Source: an uncultured Clostridia bacterium
Lineage (GTDB): Bacteria; Bacillota; Clostridia; Oscillospirales; Oscillospiraceae
Direction: 5' to 3'
Assembly (NCBI GenBank): GCA_945876285.1
Contig: CAMCNO010000001.1
Coordinates: 62,001-126,000 of the forward strand
DNA: 64,000 nt
Position 1 is the stretch's first letter. The number at the start of each line of letters is the position of its first letter. The notes beneath the pieces are model-generated. The model was given only the letters and a program-made list of their open reading frames with translations, had not been told where the DNA came from and made no database searches. A program made the position numbers and the translations under genes. This document shows, one piece after another, positions 51,515 to 61,251 of the stretch.

Positions 51515-53944
51515 ATGGAGACCGCTGTCATTGTAAAAGTTGCGGTCAGCGCCGCGCCCTATTCCATTGATAAGCCCTATGACTATCTGGTGCCTGCGGA
51601 GCTGCTGGAGGCAGCAGTGCCTGGGGTCCGGGTCACAGTGCCTTTCGGAAAGGGTAACCGGGAGTCCGAGGGGATCATTCTGGCCCGGGAGACCGGAGAA
51701 AAAACACCGGGGCTGAAAGCTCTGAAAGCTCTGCTGGACCAGGAGCCGGTTCTGGACCAGGACGGCATTTCGCTGGCGCTGTGGATGCGGCAGCGATATT
51801 TCTGCACCATGTTTGAGGCCGTTAAAACCATCCTGCCAGCCGGACTGTGGTATCGGTTCCGGGAAGTCTGGCATCTGAAGGGCGAAGCGGGGAGCGTTGA
51901 GACCGGGGAAAACATCGTTCTGAAAGCACTGGAAGCCAACGGCGGACAGTGCGATTTAGAAACGCTGCGGGATCTTTGCGGCGAGCAGGTTCCCTCTATG
52001 CTGAAAGCCCTCCAAAAAAAGGATCTTGTCTGGTGTGAGAACACTGCCAAACGCAAGATCAGCGACAAGACCCGCCGGATGGCCGAATTGGCCGTCAGCG
52101 CTGAGGATGCCCTGGCATTGACAGAACCCAGAAGACATTCTGCGCCCATGCGCTATGAGGCGATCCGGTTCCTGGCTGCCACAGGCCGGGCTTCCGCCGC
52201 TGATATCTGCTATTTCACCGGTGCCTCCATGCAGACCCTGCGAGGCCTGGAGAAGGCCGGTATTCTGGCTTTTTCAGATGAAGAGGAACTGCGTGTCCCG
52301 GAAGTAACACAACTTGAACCCGGCCCGCCTATCGTTCTCAATGAGGAACAGCAGGCGGCTTTTGATGGGATCATGGAGCTTGCGGCCCATCCCAACGGTG
52401 AGGTGGCTCTGCTGCACGGTGTCACGGGCAGCGGAAAGACCCAGGTCTACCTGCGGCTGGTGCAGGAGGTGCTGGATCAGGGCAAGACCGCTATCGTTCT
52501 GGTGCCGGAAATTGTCCTGACGCCGCAGATGATGCGAAAATTTTCCTCTTATTTTGGCAATGATGTGGCGATGCTCCACAGTTCTCTCCGCATGACAGAG
52601 CGCTACGACCAGTGGAAGCGCATCCGCCGTGGGGAGGTCCGGGTAGTGCTGGGCACCCGCTCAGCGATTTTTGCGCCTCTGAAAAACCTGGGCCTTATCA
52701 TCATGGATGAGGAGCAGGAGGGAAGCTATCAGTCGGAGAACCCACCCCGGTATCACACCCGGGATGTGGCGAAATACCTCTGTGCCAAGCATGGCGCCAC
52801 GCTGCTGCTGGGCTCCGCCACACCGACGGTAGAGACCGCATGGGCGGCGGAACAGGGCGTCTATCATAAGCTGCTGCTACGACGGCGGTATAATGAGAGC
52901 GCTTTGCCCCAGGTCATGGTGGCCGATCTCCGGGAAGAGATCCGAGATGGAAATCCCGGCCTGATTGGGCAGGTGCTCCGGGAGGAAATTGAAAAGAATC
53001 TTGCCAGCGGTGAGCAGAGCATCCTGTTTCTGAACCGCCGGGGCAGCAGCCGCTATGTGCTGTGCGGCGAATGCGGCTATGTGCCGGAGTGTCCCCGGTG
53101 CAGCGTGCCCATGACCTATCACTCCGCCAACGGTCGGCTGATGTGCCATTACTGCGGTCATTCCCAGCGGGCCACCGACGTCTGTCCGGAATGCGGCGGT
53201 ATGATGAAGCACATTGGAACGGGCACGCAAAAGGTAGAGGAGGAGCTGCGGGAGCTGTTTCCGGAGACCGGCATCCTGCGGATGGACGCGGATACGGTCG
53301 GCGGCGGTCACGAAAAGCTCCTGAACCGTTTTGAAAAAGAGCGTATCCCCATCCTATTGGGCACCCAAATGGTTGCCAAGGGATTGGATTTTGATAATGT
53401 AACGCTGGTAGGCGTATTGTCCGCCGATATTTCCCTGTATGTGGACAATTACCGGGCAGCGGAGCGGACCTTCAATCTGCTGACCCAGGTGGTAGGCCGG
53501 GCCGGGCGTGGCAGGAAGCTGGGCCGGGCTGTTATTCAGACCTACACGCCAGGCAATGATGTCATCCAGAGCGCAGCCCGTCAAGACTACGACAGCTTCT
53601 ACGAAAGCGAGATCAGGATGCGCCGCCTGCGGCGCTATCCGCCCTTTGCGGACCTGTTTACCATCACCGTATCCGGAACGGAGGAAGGCGCCGTACTGCG
53701 GGCTTCCGCCGGAGTCCGGGGACGGCTGCGGGAGCTGTTCGCACAAGACGATTCCGTGGAGATCCTGGGCCCCGCGCCTGCGCCGGTGGTGAAGCTGAAC
53801 AACCGCTTCCGTTACCGCTGCGTACTGGTGGGGAAGAACGACAAGGCTACACGGGAAAAGATAAGCTGGCTTTTAAAGGACTTTGCAAATGACCGCGCCA
53901 ATCGCGGACTGAATATCTTTACAGACTGCAACACGCTGGAATGA
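51515..53944 (+). CDS. priA: primosomal protein N' (replication restart helicase PriA)
   Basis: An 809-residue superfamily 2 helicase that reloads the replisome at stalled forks. N-terminal DNA-binding domain (1-110), winged helix, then helicase lobes: Walker A GVTGSGKTQ (302-310), a motif II of DEEQ (398-401, where most PriA proteins have DEEH), and VVGRAGRG in lobe 2. Zinc-binding cysteines are C517, C520, C526, C529, C544, C547, C557 and C560. GGAGGGG precedes the ATG. Confidence 0.95.
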   Translation: METAVIVKVAVSAAPYSIDKPYDYLVPAELLEAAVPGVRVTVPFGKGNRESEGIILARETGEKTPGLKALKALLDQEPVLDQDGISLALWMRQRYFCTMFEAVKTILPAGLWYRFREVWHLKGEAGSVETGENIVLKALEANGGQCDLETLRDLCGEQVPSMLKALQKKDLVWCENTAKRKISDKTRRMAELAVSAEDALALTEPRRHSAPMRYEAIRFLAATGRASAADICYFTGASMQTLRGLEKAGILAFSDEEELRVPEVTQLEPGPPIVLNEEQQAAFDGIMELAAHPNGEVALLHGVTGSGKTQVYLRLVQEVLDQGKTAIVLVPEIVLTPQMMRKFSSYFGNDVAMLHSSLRMTERYDQWKRIRRGEVRVVLGTRSAIFAPLKNLGLIIMDEEQEGSYQSENPPRYHTRDVAKYLCAKHGATLLLGSATPTVETAWAAEQGVYHKLLLRRRYNESALPQVMVADLREEIRDGNPGLIGQVLREEIEKNLASGEQSILFLNRRGSSRYVLCGECGYVPECPRCSVPMTYHSANGRLMCHYCGHSQRATDVCPECGGMMKHIGTGTQKVEEELRELFPETGILRMDADTVGGGHEKLLNRFEKERIPILLGTQMVAKGLDFDNVTLVGVLSADISLYVDNYRAAERTFNLLTQVVGRAGRGRKLGRAVIQTYTPGNDVIQSAARQDYDSFYESEIRMRRLRRYPPFADLFTITVSGTEEGAVLRASAGVRGRLRELFAQDDSVEILGPAPAPVVKLNNRFRYRCVLVGKNDKATREKISWLLKDFANDRANRGLNIFTDCNTLE

Positions 53945-53962
53945 GCGAGGAGGATAAAAACA

Positions 53963-54463
53963 ATGGCATTGCGCAAAATCGTAGAGCAGGGCGACGAGTG
54001 CCTGACGAAGGTCTGCCGCCCCGTGACCGTATTCAACAAGCGGCTCCATGAGCTGCTGGACGACATGACAGAGACCTTGTCCGACGCCAACGGCGCCGGT
54101 CTGGCCGCCCCCCAGGTTGGCGTACTCCGCCGCCTTTGCATCGTGATGGACGAAGAGTCCGGAGAGTATCTGGAGCTGATCAATCCTGAGATCGTGGCCC
54201 AGAGCGGTGAACAGACCGGACTGGAGGGATGTCTCAGCGTTCCCGGCAAGTGGGGCATCGTCACCCGACCGGCGAAGGTCCGGGTCCGCGCCCAGGACCG
54301 CTACGGCGATTGGTTCGAAGCCGAAGGCGAGGGTTTGAACGCCCGCTGCTTCTGCCATGAGCTGGAGCATCTGGACGGTCATCTGTACACCGAGCACATC
54401 GACCACTTCCTGTCCGACGAGGAACTGCGGGCATATCTGGAAGCGGAAGAGGAAGGGGAGTAA
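53963..54463 (+). CDS. def: peptide deformylase
   Basis: Removes the formyl group from nascent proteins; 166 residues. The three metal-site motifs are complete: GAGLAAPQVG, EGCLSVPG and HELEHLDG. Its length and an ending with LSDEELRAYLEAEEE fit a type 1 enzyme. AGGAGG lies before the ATG, 18 nt after priA; fmt follows 4 nt after the stop. Confidence 0.96.
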   Translation: MALRKIVEQGDECLTKVCRPVTVFNKRLHELLDDMTETLSDANGAGLAAPQVGVLRRLCIVMDEESGEYLELINPEIVAQSGEQTGLEGCLSVPGKWGIVTRPAKVRVRAQDRYGDWFEAEGEGLNARCFCHELEHLDGHLYTEHIDHFLSDEELRAYLEAEEEGE

Positions 54464-54467
54464 GTCC

Positions 54468-55382
54468 ATGCGCATCCTGTTCATGGGGACGCCGGATTTC
54501 GCTGTGGCGTCCCTGATTCGGCTTGTGGAGGACGGCCACGACATCTGCGGCGTATTCACCCAGCCGGACAAGCCCAAAAACCGTGGGCACAAGCTTGCCT
54601 TCTCTCCTGTAAAGGAATATGCTTTGTCACAGAATCTGGCCGTATACCAGCCGCTCAAGATGCGGGATGGGGAGGCAATGTCCATTGTGGAGGAGCTGGC
54701 TCCTGAGCTGATCGTGGTGGCAGCCTATGGAAAGATTCTCCCGGAAAACATTTTGAACTACCCGAAGTACGGCTCTATCAATGTTCATTCGTCCCTGCTG
54801 CCAAAGTACCGTGGTGCGGCGCCCATCAACTGGGCCATTCTGGACGGCGATGCGGAGACCGGCGTGTCTATCATGTATATGGCGAAGGAGCTGGATGCCG
54901 GTGATGTGATCCTGCAAAAGGCAACCGCCATCGGTGAGGACGAGGACGCTCTGACCCTGACCGCCCGATTGGCGGAGCTGGGTGCGGAGGCCCTGGCTGA
55001 GGCTGTGGAGGCCTTGAAAAATGGAACGGCCAACCGCACACCCCAGGACGGCAGCAAGCAGACCTATGCCGCTATGCTCTCCAAGGAGATGTCTCCCATC
55101 GACTGGAGCCGCCCCGCCCGCGCCATCGACTGTCAGGTGCGGGGCCTGATCCCCTGGCCCTGCGCATCTACGGAGCTGGCGGGCCAGCGGTTCAAGGTCT
55201 ACCGCACCGCGCCCGGAGGAAAGACGGACAAGGCTCCCGGCACCATCCTGGCCGCCGGGAAAATGGGCATTGAAGTCGCCTGCGGCGACGGAAAAAGCCT
55301 TTGTATCACAGAACTCCAGGCAGAAGGCGGCAAGCGCATGGCTGCGGCTGCTTATCTTCTGGGGCATCCAATTCAAATCTAA
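54468..55382 (+). CDS. fmt: methionyl-tRNA formyltransferase
   Basis: Formylates initiator tRNA; 304 residues. MRILFMGTPDFAVASL opens the formyltransferase fold, NVHSSLLPKYRGAAPINWAILDGD has the catalytic Asn-His region and the C-terminal OB-like domain begins near residue 205. The start after the def stop has GGGGAG upstream; the open frame before it overlaps def and is not conserved. Confidence 0.96.
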   Translation: MRILFMGTPDFAVASLIRLVEDGHDICGVFTQPDKPKNRGHKLAFSPVKEYALSQNLAVYQPLKMRDGEAMSIVEELAPELIVVAAYGKILPENILNYPKYGSINVHSSLLPKYRGAAPINWAILDGDAETGVSIMYMAKELDAGDVILQKATAIGEDEDALTLTARLAELGAEALAEAVEALKNGTANRTPQDGSKQTYAAMLSKEMSPIDWSRPARAIDCQVRGLIPWPCASTELAGQRFKVYRTAPGGKTDKAPGTILAAGKMGIEVACGDGKSLCITELQAEGGKRMAAAAYLLGHPIQI

Positions 55383-55394
55383 AAGAGGGATATT

Positions 55395-56138
55395 ATGCCT
55401 GTTGATTCCTATATCTACGCGGGCGGATACGGTACCTTTCTGGCTAATAACATTTACTGCATCCTGCTGATTCCGGTGTTCCTGCTGTCTCTCTGGGCCC
55501 AGATCCAGGTCAGCGGGAACTTTCGGCGGTACAGCGCCGTCCAAAACCGCAGACGCCTCACTGGCGCTCAGGCGGCAGAGGCGGTGCTGCGGGCCCACGG
55601 CGTTTATGACGTGGGTATCCGTACCTGCCGCGGCAGCCTGACGGACCACTACGACCCACGGGATAACACCATCTATCTGTCTGAGGACGTATACAACGCC
55701 CCCACCATCGCGGCGGTAGGCGTGGCGGCCCATGAGGCAGGCCATGCGGTGCAGTACGCCGTGGGCTACGGTCCAATCCGCCTGCGGAGCGCCATCGTTC
55801 CCGTCACCCAGTTTGGCTCCAAATTTTCCTTTATCCTGCTGCTTCTTGGAATGCTGTTTTACAGCCAGAAGCTCTTTCTCATCGGCATCCTGCTGTTTTC
55901 CCTGACGACCTTTTTCCAGCTTGTGACGCTTCCTGTGGAGTTCAACGCCTCTCACCGGGCCATTGAGACGCTGGAAGGCCAGATGCTGCTGGACGAGGAG
56001 GAGATCGGCGGAGCAAAGAAAGTCCTGCAAGCCGCGGCACTGACGTATGTGGCCGCGCTGCTGATGTCCGTTTTACAGCTTTTGCGCTATGTGCTGATCT
56101 TCCTGTCGCGGAATAACCGCAGGGGAGGCCGGGAATGA
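55395..56138 (+). CDS. yugP: zinc metallopeptidase, YugP family
   Basis: A 247-residue membrane metallopeptidase (DUF1385-unrelated, YugP type). VAAHEAGHAVQYAVGY has the HExxH motif and the downstream FNASHRAIETLEGQM supplies the second part of the site. Membrane segments at the N terminus (IYCILLIPVFLLSLWA), in the middle (FSFILLLLGMLFY, LFLIGILLFSL) and the C terminus. It lies between fmt and rsmB in many Clostridia. Substrate unknown. Confidence 0.9.
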   Translation: MPVDSYIYAGGYGTFLANNIYCILLIPVFLLSLWAQIQVSGNFRRYSAVQNRRRLTGAQAAEAVLRAHGVYDVGIRTCRGSLTDHYDPRDNTIYLSEDVYNAPTIAAVGVAAHEAGHAVQYAVGYGPIRLRSAIVPVTQFGSKFSFILLLLGMLFYSQKLFLIGILLFSLTTFFQLVTLPVEFNASHRAIETLEGQMLLDEEEIGGAKKVLQAAALTYVAALLMSVLQLLRYVLIFLSRNNRRGGRE

Positions 56139-57460
56139 AGCCATCTGCCCGAATCACCGCCCTGCGGGTATTGGTGAGCTGCCGCAGCAACGGTGCCTGG
56201 GCGGACGCCGCTCTGAAAGCCCAGATCAGCCGGGACGGCTTGTCCGGCCCGGACGCGGCACTTTGCAGCCGTATTGTCTACGGCGTCATGCAGCACCAAA
56301 TGCTGCTGGACTTCTATATCGGCGCATACTGCTCTCAGAAGCCGGACCACCTGCAACCGCCGCTTCTGGAGATTTTGCGCATCGGCGCGTATCAGATACT
56401 TTTCCTTGACAAAATTCCTGACAGCGCCGCCGTCAATACCTCTGTGGAGCTGGCAAAGCTGTCAAAGAGGGGACAGGCGTCCGGCCTTGTCAACGCTGTT
56501 CTCCGTAAGATTTCCCAGAACAAGGAATCTCTGCCGCCCATCCCGGACCGGGATGAGGTTCAGCATCTGTCCATTCAGTACAGCCATCCCAAGTGGCTCA
56601 CGAAACGCATGGTAAACCTGCTGGGCAGGGAGGAGGCGGAGCGGTTTCTGGCCTCCAACAACCAGATCGCGCCGTTGACCATCCAGGTCAATCCGCTGAA
56701 AACGGCCATGGAAAGCCTGGTGGAAGAACTTCGTCAAGCCGACATTGAGGTTCGTCCTCACGCCTGGGTGCCGGACTGTCTGGAGCTTTCCGGCACCGGC
56801 GACCTGACGGCTCTGCCTGCCTTCCGGGAGGGGAAGTTCCTGGTTCAGGACCCCGCCGCCCGGCTGGTATCGCTCATTGCGGGCATCCGGCCCGGCCTGA
56901 AGGTGCTGGATGTATGCGCCGCTCCCGGCGGCAAGTCCCTCAGCGCCGCCTTTACCATGGCTGGACAAGGCTCCATTGTGGCCTGTGACCTCCACGACAA
57001 TAAGCTCAAGCGTATTCAGGAGAGTGCTGACCGCCTTGGCGTGGACATTATCACCACTCAGGCGGCGGATGGCCGCGTGTTCCAGCCGGAATGGGAGGCC
57101 GCTTTCGATGTAGTTCTGGTGGACGCCCCCTGCTCCGGCCTGGGGATCATCCGCAAGAAGCCGGACACCCGGTATAAAAAGGCGGACGATTTGTTTTCAC
57201 TTCCTGTCATTCAGTCTGCCATCCTGGATAATGCCGCCCGGTACGTCCGTCCCGGCGGCACGCTGGTCTACTCTACCTGCACGATTCTGCCCGAAGAAAA
57301 TGAACAGGTGACGCAGGCTTTTTTGGCAGAGCATCCGGACTTTACGATGAACCCCTTTGAACTGCCCCAGCCTGTTGGGAAAACGGACGGCTCTCTGTCC
57401 CTGTGGCCCCAGCGCCACGACACGGACGGCTTTTATATTTGCCGCATGACGCGGAGCTGA
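56135..57460 (+). CDS. rsmB: 16S rRNA (cytosine(967)-C(5))-methyltransferase
   Basis: A 441-residue RNA methyltransferase. N-terminal NusB-like domain (RITALRVLVSCRSNGAW, about 1-150), then the SAM-dependent domain with VLDVCAAPGGKSL, VDAPCSGLGIIRKKPD and YSTCTILPEENE, the latter two holding the catalytic cysteines. Start overlaps the yugP stop by 4 nt. Confidence 0.94.
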   Translation: MKPSARITALRVLVSCRSNGAWADAALKAQISRDGLSGPDAALCSRIVYGVMQHQMLLDFYIGAYCSQKPDHLQPPLLEILRIGAYQILFLDKIPDSAAVNTSVELAKLSKRGQASGLVNAVLRKISQNKESLPPIPDRDEVQHLSIQYSHPKWLTKRMVNLLGREEAERFLASNNQIAPLTIQVNPLKTAMESLVEELRQADIEVRPHAWVPDCLELSGTGDLTALPAFREGKFLVQDPAARLVSLIAGIRPGLKVLDVCAAPGGKSLSAAFTMAGQGSIVACDLHDNKLKRIQESADRLGVDIITTQAADGRVFQPEWEAAFDVVLVDAPCSGLGIIRKKPDTRYKKADDLFSLPVIQSAILDNAARYVRPGGTLVYSTCTILPEENEQVTQAFLAEHPDFTMNPFELPQPVGKTDGSLSLWPQRHDTDGFYICRMTRS

Positions 57461-57473
57461 CACGAGGATATCT

Positions 57474-58514
57474 ATGCAAGATTTGAAATCCATGACCCTG
57501 GAGGAAATGACGGCAGCCCTGAAAGCCATGGGACAGCCGTCTTTCCGAGGCAAGCAGGTCTTTACATGGCTCCATAAGGGCGTCACCTCCTTCGACGAGA
57601 TGACGAACCTGCCCAAGGATCTGCGGGACAAGCTGAAAAGTGTATTTACGTTGACGGTGCCGAAGGTTGCGCGGAAGCAGATGTCCAAACAGGACGGCAC
57701 CATCAAATACTTATGGGAGCTGTCGGACGGCAACTGCATCGAATCTGTTCTGATGCGCTACCACCACGGGAACACGGTGTGCATTTCCTCCCAGGTAGGC
57801 TGCCGGATGGGCTGCGCCTTTTGCGCGTCCACAGTGGCGGGCAAGGTGCGGGATCTGACGCCTGCGGAAATGCTGGACCAAGTGCTCTTTACCCAGTTGG
57901 ATTCCGGCCTGGAGATCAGCAATATCGTGCTGATGGGCATTGGCGAGCCCATGGACAACCTGGATACGGTTCTGCGCTTTCTGGAGCTGGTGAACCATCC
58001 AGACGGCATGAACATCGGGATGCGGCACATCTCTCTGTCCACCTGCGGCGTGATACCCGGTATCCGCCGCCTGGCGGATCTGGGCTTACAGCTCACATTG
58101 TCTGTGTCCCTCCATGCGCCAGACAGCGAGACCCGGTCGAAGATCATGCCGGTGAACCGGGCCTATGATGTGGAGAAGCTGTTTGACGCCTGCCACGATT
58201 ACTTCAAAAAGACCGGACGCCGTATTTCTTTTGAATACGCCATGATCGACGGCGTCAACGATCAGGATTGGCAGGCTGACCTCATCGCCACCAAGCTGAA
58301 AGGAATGCCCGGTCATGTGAATCTGATCCCGCTGAACGATGTGGTGGAGAGCCCCTTCAAGCCCTCCAAGCGCATCGCGGCGTTCCAGAAGCGGCTGGAG
58401 TCCCACGGCATCACTGCCACGGTGCGGCGAAGCCTGGGCGGTGATATCGATGCCTCCTGCGGCCAGCTCCGCCGCAAAGCCATGGAGGAAGCGGAGAAAG
58501 GAGAGAAGCGATGA
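57474..58514 (+). CDS. rlmN: dual-specificity 23S rRNA/tRNA adenine-C2 methyltransferase
   Basis: A 346-residue radical SAM enzyme. The [4Fe-4S] motif is Cys110-Cys114-Cys117 (VGCRMGCAFCAST). Other marks: LMGIGEPMDNLDTVL, LSVSLHAPDSETRSKIMP, and a C-terminal Cys in DASCGQLRRK that forms the methylene intermediate. Coupled to stp by ATGA. The weak CACGAGG lies before the ATG. Confidence 0.95.
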   Translation: MQDLKSMTLEEMTAALKAMGQPSFRGKQVFTWLHKGVTSFDEMTNLPKDLRDKLKSVFTLTVPKVARKQMSKQDGTIKYLWELSDGNCIESVLMRYHHGNTVCISSQVGCRMGCAFCASTVAGKVRDLTPAEMLDQVLFTQLDSGLEISNIVLMGIGEPMDNLDTVLRFLELVNHPDGMNIGMRHISLSTCGVIPGIRRLADLGLQLTLSVSLHAPDSETRSKIMPVNRAYDVEKLFDACHDYFKKTGRRISFEYAMIDGVNDQDWQADLIATKLKGMPGHVNLIPLNDVVESPFKPSKRIAAFQKRLESHGITATVRRSLGGDIDASCGQLRRKAMEEAEKGEKR

Positions 58515-59248
58515 AAGCATGGGGAGTCACGGACATCGGCCTTGTCCGTAAAGAAAATCAGGATGCCTATTTGATTCGGGAGGCAACGCCTTCCGGTTAT
58601 ACCATCTGTGTCGTCTGCGACGGTATGGGCGGTCCCGCCGGCGGCCGGCTGGCCAGCCAGATCGCGGTGGAAACTTTTACCGCCGAACTGGAGCATCTTC
58701 TGACTCCCGGCATGATGCCGGAGCAGCTGCGGGAGGCCTCCTCCTACGCAGTTTCCCAGGCCAATGCGGCTATCCGGGAGGCGGCAAGAAAATCCGAGCA
58801 ATATCAGAATATGGGCACTACGCTGGTGTCCGCCGTATCTTATGCCGGTGGTGTCGTTATTACCAATGTGGGGGACAGCCGGGCTTACCACATTACAAAA
58901 GACAGCATCGTCCGCATCACCAAGGACCATTCCCTGGTAGAGCGGATGGTGGACCGGGGAGATATTACCGCCGAGGAGGCCCGGCGGCATCCCAACCGCA
59001 ATCTCATCACCCGCGCTTTGGGCCCCGACGCGGACGCCCAGTGTGACGGCTACATCTGTCCTATGGAGGCAGGGGAGCATCTGCTGCTCTGCACTGACGG
59101 TCTGGTCAACACAGTCACAGATCAGGAAATGCTGCACGAAGTTCTGCACCGTGCGTCGCCGGAGGAGTGCCTTGTTCATTTGCTGGAAATCGCCAAATCG
59201 CAGGGCGCCCCTGACAACGTGACGGCAGTCCTGATGCGGAAACTGTAA
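58511..59248 (+). CDS. stp: Ser/Thr protein phosphatase, PP2C family
   Basis: A 245-residue PPM phosphatase (PrpC in Bacillus) that reverses PrkC phosphorylation. DIGLVRKENQDAYLI and CDGMGGPAGGRLAS hold the metal-binding aspartates, VGDSRAYHI and CTDGLVNTVTDQEM follow, and PDNVTAVL is the last motif. Overlaps rlmN by 4 nt and is 16 nt before prkC. Confidence 0.95.
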   Translation: MKAWGVTDIGLVRKENQDAYLIREATPSGYTICVVCDGMGGPAGGRLASQIAVETFTAELEHLLTPGMMPEQLREASSYAVSQANAAIREAARKSEQYQNMGTTLVSAVSYAGGVVITNVGDSRAYHITKDSIVRITKDHSLVERMVDRGDITAEEARRHPNRNLITRALGPDADAQCDGYICPMEAGEHLLLCTDGLVNTVTDQEMLHEVLHRASPEECLVHLLEIAKSQGAPDNVTAVLMRKL

Positions 59249-59264
59249 GAAAGGGGGGAGACGT

Positions 59265-61250
59265 ATGGATCAGTATATTGGAAAAATGCTGGATAACCGC
59301 TATGAGATCCTGGAGCGCATCGGCACAGGCGGCATGGCGGTGGTCTACAAAGCAAAATGCCACCGTCTTAACCGCCTGGTAGCCGTGAAAATCCTGAAAT
59401 CTGACCTGGCCCAGGACGAGGATTTCCGTCGCCGCTTCAACGCGGAGTCCCAGGCTGTCGCCCAGCTGTCCCATCCCAACATCGTATCCGTTTACGATGT
59501 GTCCCGCGGCGGCGATACCGAGTATATCGTCATGGAACTCATCGACGGTATTACCCTCAAGCAGTACATGGAAAAGCGGGGCCAATTGAACTGGCGGGAA
59601 TCTCTGCACTTTATCACCCAGATCATGCGGGGTTTGAGCCACGCCCACAGCCGGGGCATCGTCCACCGGGACATCAAGCCGCAGAACATTATGGTCCTGC
59701 GGGACGGCAGCGTGAAAGTGGCCGACTTTGGCATCGCCTGCCTGGAAAACTCCGCCCAGACGCTGACTCAGGAGGCTCTGGGTTCCGTCCACTATATCTC
59801 TCCCGAACAGGCACGGGGCGACCGTACCGATGCCCGCAGCGACATCTATTCCGCTGGTGTGGTACTCTATGAGATGCTGACCGGCCGCCTGCCCTTTGAG
59901 GGGGATTCCGCCGTTTCCGTAGCCATTCAGCACCTGAGCTCCATTCCTCTGGCGCCCCGGGAGATCAATCCCGATATTCCCGAGCAGATGGAACTGATTT
60001 GTATGAAGGCCATGGCTTCGGATATTGACCGGCGGTATAACTCTGCTGACGATATGACCGCAGATCTGGAAGCCTTCCGCAAGAACCCCGGCGTCAGCCT
60101 GGACTTCGAGCTGGAAGACCTGCATCCCGAGGAGATAGATGAGCCTACCCGTCCGCTGCGGGTCGCTCCGTCCCACGGGGCTGCCTCCGCTGTACAGCAG
60201 CAGTACAAAGTGCCTCCCGTCCATGAGCATGAGCGCCGCCGGGACTATGAGGACGAAGATCCTGGCCGCGGGAAAAAGCATACGACGGTCCTGCTGGTCA
60301 TCGTTGGCATCCTTGCAATCGCCCTGGCAGCCGTGCTATTCCGTTCTATTCTGAATTCTTTCGAACCTCCTGTGGCTGAGACGTATGTGGTGCCGAACGT
60401 GGTAGGCTACACAGTGGAGGAAGCCAGCAATCTGGACAATGTAAAAGACATTTTTGACATCTCTGTCAAGGAAGAGCCCTTCTACAGCGATTATCCCGTG
60501 GGTACCATCGCCCGGCAGGATCCCGCCCAGGGTGAACACCGCAAAGGGGATAACCGTGTTATCACCGTCTGGGTCAGCGCCGGTGAGGAGACCGGCGAGA
60601 TGCCCTATGTGCTGAATAAAACGGTGCAGGAAGCCAAGGCGGATATGAAGAGTTTGATCGACAAATATAACCTGGTCATTGACGACTCCGAGGAACAGTT
60701 CAGCGAAGACGTGACGGACCGGTATATCATCTCCAGCGACCCGGCTTTTGGCGAGCCGCTGCGGAAGGGACAGACCGTGAAACTGGTGGTCAGCAAGGGA
60801 CCTGAGCTGAAAGATGTGGTGGTGTCCAACTTTGTGGGTATGACCTACGGAGATTCCAAGATGCTCGAACTGCTGCAAAAATCCAAGCTGACCTGTACGG
60901 ACGCCGATGTGGAGCTTGTCAACAGCGACCGTCCCGGCGGAGAGATCGTCTGGCAGAGCCTGGCACCCGGCGACACCGCTAAGGAGTGGGATACCATCCA
61001 GTTCCAGGTCAGCTCAGGTCTGGCGGCCGTAACCATTACCGAGGATATTCCGCTGCCTCAGGATGGACGTGAAAAGGTACTAATGGAAGTTTTTGTCGGC
61101 GACGAGGAAAAGCCCCAGTACAAGGAGACGCTCAACTGTTCGGATGGATATGCAAGAGTCTCGCTGAGCGGCTCCGGTACCCAAAAGATACGGGTCTATT
61201 TTGACGGCACCCTTGCTCAGGACCTTACCCACAATCAGACCTTTGGTTGA
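59265..61250 (+). CDS. prkC: Stk1-family PASTA Ser/Thr kinase
   Basis: A 661-residue transmembrane kinase that senses muropeptides or lipid II. Kinase domain 1-275 with GTGGMAVVYKA, Lys42, HRDIKPQN (Asp136) and DFGIA (Asp154), then a charged linker, one membrane helix (about 340-361) and three extracellular PASTA repeats (about 373-445, 447-520, 522-595). A beta-rich C-terminal domain of about 65 residues follows. Sets wall growth and, in Bacillus, spore exit from dormancy. AAGGGGGG precedes the ATG. Confidence 0.95.
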   Translation: MDQYIGKMLDNRYEILERIGTGGMAVVYKAKCHRLNRLVAVKILKSDLAQDEDFRRRFNAESQAVAQLSHPNIVSVYDVSRGGDTEYIVMELIDGITLKQYMEKRGQLNWRESLHFITQIMRGLSHAHSRGIVHRDIKPQNIMVLRDGSVKVADFGIACLENSAQTLTQEALGSVHYISPEQARGDRTDARSDIYSAGVVLYEMLTGRLPFEGDSAVSVAIQHLSSIPLAPREINPDIPEQMELICMKAMASDIDRRYNSADDMTADLEAFRKNPGVSLDFELEDLHPEEIDEPTRPLRVAPSHGAASAVQQQYKVPPVHEHERRRDYEDEDPGRGKKHTTVLLVIVGILAIALAAVLFRSILNSFEPPVAETYVVPNVVGYTVEEASNLDNVKDIFDISVKEEPFYSDYPVGTIARQDPAQGEHRKGDNRVITVWVSAGEETGEMPYVLNKTVQEAKADMKSLIDKYNLVIDDSEEQFSEDVTDRYIISSDPAFGEPLRKGQTVKLVVSKGPELKDVVVSNFVGMTYGDSKMLELLQKSKLTCTDADVELVNSDRPGGEIVWQSLAPGDTAKEWDTIQFQVSSGLAAVTITEDIPLPQDGREKVLMEVFVGDEEKPQYKETLNCSDGYARVSLSGSGTQKIRVYFDGTLAQDLTHNQTFG

Positions 61251-61251
61251 T

